From: Legionellaceae bacterium UBA6148
GTDB lineage: Bacteria; Pseudomonadota; Gammaproteobacteria; Legionellales; Legionellaceae
NCBI GenBank assembly: GCA_002423125.1
Contig: DIUW01000041.1
Coordinates: forward strand, 1-18,564
Direction: 5' to 3'
Length of the DNA stretch: 18,564 nt
Position numbers and translations under genes: made by a program. The stretch's first letter is position 1. The number at the start of each line of letters is the position of its first letter. Positions 7,302-12,470 of this stretch are shown one piece after another. Below the pieces are notes generated by a model. The model searched no databases and was not told the origin of the DNA. It saw only the letters and a list, made by a program, of their open reading frames with translations.

Positions 7302-7604
7302 TCATACAGAAAATCCATAGTGCGTTCCATCAGGAAGTTCAATATCAAGACGAAGCCTTCCCCCTATCGCCTCTATATAGCGCTTGAGAGAAGATAACTT
7401 CAAATCACGACCAGGCTTTTCCATTCCCGCTACTGTTGGTTGCTTAATATCAAGGAGCTGGGCAACGTCTACCTGAGTTTTTTTTACAAGTTCGCGCAGT
7501 TCAGACAAATGAATATTAAGAAGCATTTCTTCTGCCTTCTCCCGTGCTTTAGTAACAACCTCAGGTTTTTCTACTGCTAAAATTTGTTTAAGCGTTCTTG
7601 ACAT
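7302..7604 (-). CDS. higA: antitoxin, HigA-type XRE/HTH
   Basis: 100-residue DNA-binding antitoxin of a type II system; it should bind and neutralise the adjacent toxin and repress the operon. Seen: a Lys/Glu-rich N-terminus, then a helix-turn-helix around residues 40-75 (LRELVKKTQVDVAQLLDIKQPTVAGMEK, read as two helices plus recognition helix) and the C-terminal LKRYIEAIGGRLRLDIELPDG strand that is common in this family. It starts five bases after the toxin stop; its Shine-Dalgarno AGGAG is the last codons of the toxin gene, so translation is probably coupled. Toxin-first order is typical of higBA. Intact. Confidence 0.88.
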   Translation of the reverse strand: MSRTLKQILAVEKPEVVTKAREKAEEMLLNIHLSELRELVKKTQVDVAQLLDIKQPTVAGMEKPGRDLKLSSLKRYIEAIGGRLRLDIELPDGTHYGFSV

Positions 7605-7609
7605 AATCT

Positions 7610-7960
7610 TTACTCCTGATTCATCTTTTCCAGATGCGCCGTAAACTCACGGTCAGCAATCGGGATCATCTCATCATAAAATCGTTTGTCGTTTCCGGTT
7701 TTATTACCGGCACATAACAAAACCCCTTTACGTTTAGGATCGAATGCAAAAAAAGCCCTAATTGGGTCCCCTTTGCTTTGAACACGCAGTTCCTTCATAT
7801 TACTGTGACATGAACCTTTGACGGTGTCTGCATATGGTCTTGATAACATAGACCCCCTTTCCTGAAGCACTATCATTGAGGCCAATATATTGGTTCTGTC
7901 GATATCATCCAAAATATCAAACCATTCGTCAAAGGTGCTAGTCGTTTCTATTGTCCACAT
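7610..7960 (-). CDS. higB: toxin, HigB/RelE-type (Gp49-like, DUF891)
   Basis: 116-residue toxin of the phage-derived Gp49/DUF891 group in the RelE/ParE superfamily. Known HigB toxins cut mRNA on the ribosome when freed from antitoxin. Diagnostic stretch: MKELRVQSKGDPIRAFFAFDPKRKGVLLCAGNK, written here in pieces: K-E-L-R at about residues 63-66, IRAFFAFDPKRKGVLL at about 73-88, then KRFYDEMIPIADREFTAHL at the end. Full length for the family. The Shine-Dalgarno AAGAGG sits only two to three bases from ATG, which may keep toxin translation low. Transcribed from the promoter at 7987-8015 and followed by higA. It lies between tnpA and tnpR remnants of one Tn3-type element, a known location for such passenger pairs. 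Confidence 0.9.
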   Translation of the reverse strand: MWTIETTSTFDEWFDILDDIDRTNILASMIVLQERGSMLSRPYADTVKGSCHSNMKELRVQSKGDPIRAFFAFDPKRKGVLLCAGNKTGNDKRFYDEMIPIADREFTAHLEKMNQE

Positions 7961-7975
7961 GACCTCTCTTTTTAA

Positions 7976-8015
7976 ATATAGCTCAAATGCTATATATCTT
8001 CAAGGCTATAGTCAA
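7976..8015 (-). promoter_or_regulatory. higBA promoter and operator
   Basis: On the minus strand TTGACT (8015-8010) and TAGCAT (7992-7987) are separated by 17 bases. A palindrome, ATATAGC-TCAAAT-GCTATAT (7976-7995), covers the -10 box. A further TATAGCC half-site-like sequence lies between -35 and -10. This is the arrangement expected for autorepression by the antitoxin; binding is inferred. Confidence 0.7.
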
Positions 8016-8082
8016 GTATTTTTACTTTTTTTATAAAACGCCGTGGATATTATTTTATTCAACCAGTGTTGGCTATAAATCG

Positions 8083-8166
8083 CTATAAGCGATAAATGGT
8101 TGCTTTGTGAACATTAAATGTCTTTGCTATCTCACTAACCGATTTATCTTCTTCTAATAGGGGGTA
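8083..8166 (-). pseudogene. serine resolvase, C-terminal helix-turn-helix remnant
   Basis: About 25 codons read EEDKSVSEIAKTFNVHKATIYRL, then stop: the C-terminal HTH_7-type helix-turn-helix of a Tn3 resolvase/invertase. The rest of the gene is missing; it is cut immediately upstream by the Tn3-type terminal repeat at 8167. It differs from the larger truncated resolvase at 8205-8645, so two resolvase genes were present. Best explained as the tnpR of the element carrying higBA, interrupted by a second transposon. Confidence 0.7.
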
Positions 8167-8198
8167 GGGGAGTAATGGAACGGAAAACCGGGTTAAGG
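8167..8198 (+). repeat. Tn3-family terminal inverted repeat (element 2)
   Basis: Starts GGGGAG, contains ATGGAACGGAAAACC and ends TTAAGG, closer to the Tn3 consensus (TGGAACGAAAAC...TTAAG) than the copy at 7150. Same orientation as that copy, so it is not its partner end but the left end of a second element whose body lies to the right. Its right end is not seen. Confidence 0.75.
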
Positions 8199-8204
8199 AG
8201 TTTT

Positions 8205-8645
8205 TCACGCTTCCACAGCTTGTTTAGTAGTATTTTTAAGTATTCTGTATACGGTAGCCTCACCTATTTTTAATTTTCTTGCAACCCCCACCTTTGATGT
8301 TCCTTCTGCAATCATAGCTATGACTTCATTTTGCTTATCGATTGATATTGGTTTTCGGCCTTTATATTTACCTTGCTCCTTTGCTTTTGCCCCCCCTTCT
8401 CGTTGACGCTCTAACATTATTTCTCGTTCAAATTGAGCAACACCGGCTAGTACGGTCAGCATAAGCTTCCCAGTTGGTGTTTGTGTGTCCATGCCCAAAT
8501 TAAGTATGCGTACTTCAACTTTTTTTGTTTTGAGCTGTTGGATAATGCTCAGTAAATCTGTAACGGATCTGGCTAAACGATCTATTTTTGTAATGACAAG
8601 CACATCTCCTTCCCGAACAAAGTCAAGGGCGGCTTGAAGTTCCAT
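8205..8645 (-). pseudogene. serine resolvase lacking its catalytic N-terminus
   Basis: 146 codons of a resolvase/invertase: VLVITKIDRLARS (the conserved DRLxR block), GKLMLTVLAGVAQFEREIMLERQREG (the E helix) and a C-terminal helix-turn-helix GTSKVGVARKLKIGEATVYRIL. The first 50-60 residues, with the YxRVS catalytic serine, are missing, so no recombinase activity is expected. The homologous sequence breaks at ELQAAL exactly where the 77-bp repeat begins (8646); the apparent ATG at 8643-8645 is a junction product without a Shine-Dalgarno. Its 3' end abuts the Tn3-type terminal repeat at 8167-8198, so it was the resolvase of that second element. Confidence 0.85.
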
Positions 8646-8722
8646 GCTAAGACCGCAGGATGAAGACTCCGGGCCCGGAGACGCGCCTCGGCGGACGCCA
8701 AGGTGATAAATTTATCGATGAA
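8646..8722. repeat. 77-bp direct repeat, copy 1
   Basis: Identical at all 77 positions to 11925-12001. It contains two perfect palindromes: CTCCGGGCCCGGAG (8667-8680) and GATAAATTTATC (8705-8716). It sits exactly at the breakpoint of the truncated resolvase and about 100 bases before the ankyrin-like gene, whose 3' end is copy 2. Confidence 0.97.
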
Positions 8723-8770
8723 TTGGCGCGCCACTTTTCAGAAGGAAAGCGGGCGCCAGCCGACACGAGC

Positions 8771-8798
8771 CTTCAAGTCATTTAATTTTGACTATAAT
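8771..8798 (+). promoter_or_regulatory. promoter candidate for the ankyrin-like gene
   Basis: A perfect TATAAT (8793-8798) has a weak -35, CTTCAA (8771-8776), 16 bases upstream. The start codon is about 29 bases downstream. The -10 is convincing; the -35 is poor. Confidence 0.5.
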
Positions 8799-8826
8799 TA
8801 ACTTAAATCGATAAACGGGGATGAAA

Positions 8827-11800
8827 ATGCAGATTTATTCGGAAAATGAAAGGATGCGGCACCCGCAGGCTAAACTTATTCCTCAATATGTATGGTCTGA
8901 GATATGCAAAAATACAATTTCTGACGCACAGGTGGAGTTGATGAGTATCCCGCAAGGTGAGTTACTGGTGCGGCTAATCAGATTAAAAAATAATTTATCA
9001 AATCAAGAAAAATTAAAAGAGCTCTTCTTCTGCGCATATAGAGTACCGGTGATTCACGAGGGCTTTTTACGCGAGATGTGTCACGCCATTGAATTACCAC
9101 GTCCTCAACAATTCATTCTTGCTGCCTCAACAGGGCATATTGATTTTTTTACTGATGTTTTGGCGTCAGCCGATGTGGGCGAGGAGTTCTATCCTAGAGC
9201 TTTTTTATTTGCCGCTAGCAATGGGCATCTTAAGGTCATTCAGGAGCTCGCGCGTCTTGCGCCAACGCGCGTGCAGGACATGATTGAAGCCGAGTCCTTT
9301 GGGGCTTTTCGAGAGGCGGCGAGCAGCGGTCATCTTGGAGTCATTCAGGAGCTCGCGCGTCTTGCGCCAACGCGGCGCGTGCGGGAGATGATTGAAGCCT
9401 GGTCCTTTTGGGCTTTTCGAAAGGCGGCGAGGAACGGTCATCTTGAGGTCATGAAGGAGCTGATGCGTCTTGCGCCAACGTGCGTGCAGAGGATGATTAC
9501 AGCCGAGTCCTTTGGGGCTTTTCGAGAGGCTGCGGAAAACGGTCATCTTGGGGTCATGAACGAGCTTATGCGTCTTGCGCCAACGTGCGTGCAGGACATG
9601 ATTGCAGCCGAGTCCTTTGGGGCTTTTCGAGCGGCTGCGATGAACGGTCATCTTGGGGTCGTGAGCGAGCTCGCGCATCTTGCGCCAACGCGCGTACAGG
9701 AGATGATTGCAGCCCGGTCCTTTTGCGCTTTTGAAGGGGCTGCGATGAACGGTCATCTTGAGGTCGTGAGCGAGCTCGCGCGTCTTGCGCCAACGCGCGT
9801 GCAGGAGATGATTGCATCCGGGTACTTTGAGGCCTTGAGGTCAGTTGTGCTCAATGAGCACACTTCGCTCATAAATAAACTCCTTACCTTCCCCAGTGCT
9901 CTCGCTCATGCCGAAATGCATCAAGATGAATATGGGCAATACGTTAGACCCTTTATTGAGAAGAAACTTGAGCATTTCCGTCGTCGTCATGCAGCAGGAC
10001 ACCCCTCGCTTGTGATAACTCAGCAAGAAGCAACCTCCTGCTTTTTCATGCTGCGCCACCTCATGCGGGAAACACCCAGCTCAGCTGACTCTTTAGAGAA
10101 GATTGATTTTCTCATGGCCATTCCTGCGGTGAAAAGCCTGCTTCATCGCGCGATAAACCAAGGGATGGAAAACGAACTGCTTCGCAATGCCTTGCGCTTA
10201 AACAACCGGGTCCTTGTTGAGCGATTATTAGCCGTTCCAGCGGTCAATGAGCTAGCGCGACGTAATAATCTTTACCCCGCTGAAACACACGGCAACCTTA
10301 ATTTGCAAGAACTTTCTGATAATGCAGAAAGTTCGATGATGGCGTTATCAGGACTTGAAGAGAAGATGCTGAAGCGTCTTGAGGCAAAATACAAGCCCGC
10401 TATAGATAAGAAAGGAGTAACGGAAGCATTTAATGAAGTCTATCAATCGATTATTGAGCGCTACCGTAAAAATCCGATAGTGTTCACCAAAGACAATGGT
10501 GAGTCGCTTCAATTACTGCTAACCAAGGATGAGTTTGAGCGGCTTGCAAACGAAAGACATTTTTCTGAAGCTGAAAAGGAGCGCGCAAACAAAGGCTATT
10601 ACCAACATCCAACGCATACACTTTATCGTTATTTAACCAAGGGTAACCCTTGGATGCATCCAGGGGCAAGCTATGTTGAGATTGATAACATCACAGGAGC
10701 GGGCTCATCGGATTTTGGCCGGTATAAAGGACTAATAACCCTTCTTTGGACCGCTGCATCCGATGCTTCTGAGAGGGGGACGGATGGATTTACATCTGAA
10801 ACACGTCTTGAAGAAATGATTTTGCAAATTGGCCGCGGGATTGGTCGTGCGCATAACTGGGATAAGCCTCGGCGTCCTGCGCACAATGCGGATGGAACAC
10901 CGCGACTGGACTCTCACGGAAAACCCTACATGGAGCAGTTTGACGACCTAGAAGGCGACCGCCCGTCTTGCTCGAGCGGGGTTCGTCGACGACTTTTTCA
11001 ATCACTCATGGGGCATCCGCTCTACAGACAAGATATTCGCCCGGTCATTGCGTCAGTATTTCGCGACAAAATACGCGATACGATGAAAGACAGCATCAGC
11101 AGTGCATCGACTGAATTCCTGGAGGCGCTATTGGTTGACTATGCGCGAATAACGCAAGGAGAGATAATGGATGAAATGTCTTTGGTGCTCTCCTGTCAGT
11201 TTGATATTCCAGAAGAAGCGATTGAGGGTTGGTGTCAAGCGCTTCATCAGCAATACGATGTAGTATTTGGTTCTGAAGAAGTTGAGGCCAGTATCGCTGA
11301 AGCGAAAAAGACTTTTTTTGCACAGAGCCGGCATCTTGGGCAATTCTTGGCGTCCGTGGAAAGCTGTCAGCTACTCCCTCTTTGCCAAGAGCGCCTGCAG
11401 CAACGCCAAGACGACTTAATTAGCCGGCTTGAAGCCCTCCCGTCCTCAGAGCGATTTCAATTTTTAAGCGAAGAAGATGACGTCACGGGATTGTCACGCC
11501 TCCTTCATGCCATTCATCTAGGGGTTTTAGGTGGGGTCGGTATGCGGGTCACGAGTGATGAATTCTTAAAGCTTCTTGCTCCCGACGAAGAAGTGAAAAA
11601 AGCGGTGATTGAAGTGCTCACAAACTATGGCAACGATGGCCGATTAAGCGACTGGCTAAGCGCGCTGCCAGCGGCTAGCCGAACAGACTTCATGAGCAGA
11701 ATTTCCGATGAGTACAAGGCTCTGCAATCGCCAAGTCCATCAAGCGATAGTGATAGTGATAGCGCAGCTCCCTCGCCTTCAGACGATGGACCCATCACCT

Positions 11801-11985
11801 CACCCTCCGTTGCATTTGAAAGCTTGCCTGACGACCCTTCGGGGCAGCTTCTTGAAGAATTTGAACAAAACGAACAACATCAAGCGATAAACCATGCCGC
11901 CAGTTACCGGCAGACAGTGACTGCGCTAAGACCGCAGGATGAAGACTCCGGGCCCGGAGACGCGCCTCGGCGGACGCCAAGGTGA
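8827..11985 (+). CDS. large ankyrin-like repeat protein, putative effector
   Basis: About 1,052 residues. GGGG directly abuts ATG 8821 but lies six bases before ATG 8827, so 8827 is preferred. Residues about 98-360 are 7-8 ankyrin-like units of about 35 residues with the core AAxNGHLxVxxELxRLAPT. A long helical region (about 360-600) follows. Next comes a domain with SDFGRYKGLITLLWTAAS (about 623), RIGRAHNWDK-like RGIGRAHNWDKPRR and DDLEGDRPSCSSGVRRRLFQ (about 706), which I have seen in Legionellales ankyrin proteins but cannot name. A Ser/Asp-rich disordered tail (about 965-1000) precedes the C-terminus. No signal peptide or membrane span. Probably delivered to the host, binding protein partners through the repeats. 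The last 20 codons lie in the 77-bp repeat. The repeat section is more GC-rich than its neighbours, which suggests transfer. Confidence 0.85.
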   Translation: MQIYSENERMRHPQAKLIPQYVWSEICKNTISDAQVELMSIPQGELLVRLIRLKNNLSNQEKLKELFFCAYRVPVIHEGFLREMCHAIELPRPQQFILAASTGHIDFFTDVLASADVGEEFYPRAFLFAASNGHLKVIQELARLAPTRVQDMIEAESFGAFREAASSGHLGVIQELARLAPTRRVREMIEAWSFWAFRKAARNGHLEVMKELMRLAPTCVQRMITAESFGAFREAAENGHLGVMNELMRLAPTCVQDMIAAESFGAFRAAAMNGHLGVVSELAHLAPTRVQEMIAARSFCAFEGAAMNGHLEVVSELARLAPTRVQEMIASGYFEALRSVVLNEHTSLINKLLTFPSALAHAEMHQDEYGQYVRPFIEKKLEHFRRRHAAGHPSLVITQQEATSCFFMLRHLMRETPSSADSLEKIDFLMAIPAVKSLLHRAINQGMENELLRNALRLNNRVLVERLLAVPAVNELARRNNLYPAETHGNLNLQELSDNAESSMMALSGLEEKMLKRLEAKYKPAIDKKGVTEAFNEVYQSIIERYRKNPIVFTKDNGESLQLLLTKDEFERLANERHFSEAEKERANKGYYQHPTHTLYRYLTKGNPWMHPGASYVEIDNITGAGSSDFGRYKGLITLLWTAASDASERGTDGFTSETRLEEMILQIGRGIGRAHNWDKPRRPAHNADGTPRLDSHGKPYMEQFDDLEGDRPSCSSGVRRRLFQSLMGHPLYRQDIRPVIASVFRDKIRDTMKDSISSASTEFLEALLVDYARITQGEIMDEMSLVLSCQFDIPEEAIEGWCQALHQQYDVVFGSEEVEASIAEAKKTFFAQSRHLGQFLASVESCQLLPLCQERLQQRQDDLISRLEALPSSERFQFLSEEDDVTGLSRLLHAIHLGVLGGVGMRVTSDEFLKLLAPDEEVKKAVIEVLTNYGNDGRLSDWLSALPAASRTDFMSRISDEYKALQSPSPSSDSDSDSAAPSPSDDGPITSPSVAFESLPDDPSGQLLEEFEQNEQHQAINHAASYRQTVTALRPQDEDSGPGDAPRRTPR
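9211..9840 (+). repeat. six tandem ankyrin-coding repeats, about 105 bp each
   Basis: Units start at the AA-x-x-GHL codons; the first begins at 9211. They share long identical stretches such as the codons for RLAPT and ESFGAF. One unit has an extra codon (TRRVREM against TRVQEM), giving 108 bp. High DNA identity points to recent unit duplication or gene conversion. Confidence 0.9.
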
Positions 11986-12001
11986 TAAATTTATCGATGA
12001 A
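11925..12001. repeat. 77-bp direct repeat, copy 2
   Basis: Identical to 8646-8722. Here the first 61 bases are the end of the ankyrin-like gene (residues ...RPQDEDSGPGDAPRRTPR, stop) and the last 16 follow the stop codon. Confidence 0.97.
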
Positions 12002-12084
12002 GGCCTGGTGTGTACGTAGACCCCATTTTCAGACAACATTAGTTCCTACTTTACGCATTATGGGAACTATTCGAGGAAGTAAAA

Positions 12085-12225
12085 ATGAGTGACAATAAAA
12101 AACCGCGTGGGGAAAATATAGATGCGGTCATTTATAATGCCCCTGAATCACTCATCAAAGATATCAGTACTCTTATTGATGAGGCAAAAAATCAGACACC
12201 GTCAAGTTGTTTGAGTGGAAGGTAA
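12085..12225 (+). pseudogene. DUF1016/YhcG-like nuclease, N-terminal remnant
   Basis: The frame begins at ATG with a good Shine-Dalgarno (GAGGA seven bases upstream) and reads MSDNKKPRGENIDAV, then APESLIKDISTLIDEAKNQ, after which it leaves the family. The L-x-x-D-I-x-x-L-I-x-E-A-K pattern is the start of DUF1016/YhcG proteins, a PD-(D/E)XK-type family of 300 or more residues. Only about 37 residues survive; the rest is replaced at about 12195 by a different coding scrap in another frame. Non-functional; family assignment moderate. Confidence 0.5.
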
Positions 12226-12251
12226 ATTTAGGTCAACAAGAGTCATATTGA
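12195..12251 (+). pseudogene. C-terminal coding scrap (TVKLFEWK), copy 1
   Basis: Reads DTVKLFEWKVNLGQQESY, then stop. The protein and DNA match the scrap at 15339-15449 (NGTVKLFEKKTCLG, stop); 19 bases, CACCGTCAAGTTGTTTGAG, are identical. The parent gene is not recognised. It is joined directly to the DUF1016-like remnant by a deletion. Confidence 0.5.
12197..12215 (+). repeat. 19-bp direct repeat, copy 1
   Basis: CACCGTCAAGTTGTTTGAG, identical to 15410-15428. The two copies bracket the 955-residue repeat-protein gene. Confidence 0.8.
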
Positions 12252-12259
12252 CGGTGCCG
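12248..12259 (+). repeat. 12-bp inverted repeat, left arm
   Basis: TTGACGGTGCCG, reverse complement of CGGCACCGTCAA at 15407-15418. Twelve bases alone could match by chance in this window; the position at both edges of the same gene is what makes it notable. Confidence 0.35.
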
Positions 12260-12470
12260 GTTCAATAAGCCTGTGCTTAGTTCCATGGCAATTCCTCTTT
12301 GCTCGTTTAATAACGCGCATATTTTGCCATGTTTTTTAATTAGGTGAAGCTAGTGTTTATATTTTGGCCCGATTCCCGTGCGTTTGCCCTGACCTTATAT
12401 GGACTACATGGCTGTTTATGTGACATAATGTGCCATGTTTTAAAGAAGGCTCATCATAAGGCGATTCATC

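Larger units (their letters stand above)
12002..12470. other. region between the two large repeat-protein genes
   Basis: Holds a DUF1016-like N-terminal scrap (12085-12225), a duplicated C-terminal coding scrap (12195-12251) and a short inverted-repeat end (12248-12259). The stretch 12260-12470 shows no gene; a CATAAT near 12423 could be the -10 of the next gene but has no good -35. A seven-base palindrome, TAGTTCC...GGAACTA (12040-12069), precedes the DUF1016-like start. Confidence 0.5.

Noticed and set aside
8205..8645. Truncated resolvase as an active recombinase
   Set aside because: The catalytic N-terminal segment with the YxRVS serine is absent and the apparent start is a junction artefact.
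8718..8800. 26-codon plus-strand frame (MNWRATFQKE...) before the ankyrin-like gene
   Set aside because: No Shine-Dalgarno signal, it overlaps the promoter, and it starts inside the 77-bp repeat; no homologue recognised.
9205..9817. Long minus-strand frames of about 180 and 83 codons (and an 84-codon frame on the plus strand)
   Set aside because: They arise from the tandem ankyrin-coding repeats; their translations are Arg/His/Ser-rich and repeat with the DNA unit.
12002..12040. Possible right end of the second Tn3-type element (GGGGTC on the minus strand at about 12018-12023)
   Set aside because: Only the GGGGTC tip matches; the TGGAACG core and TTAAG inner end are missing.
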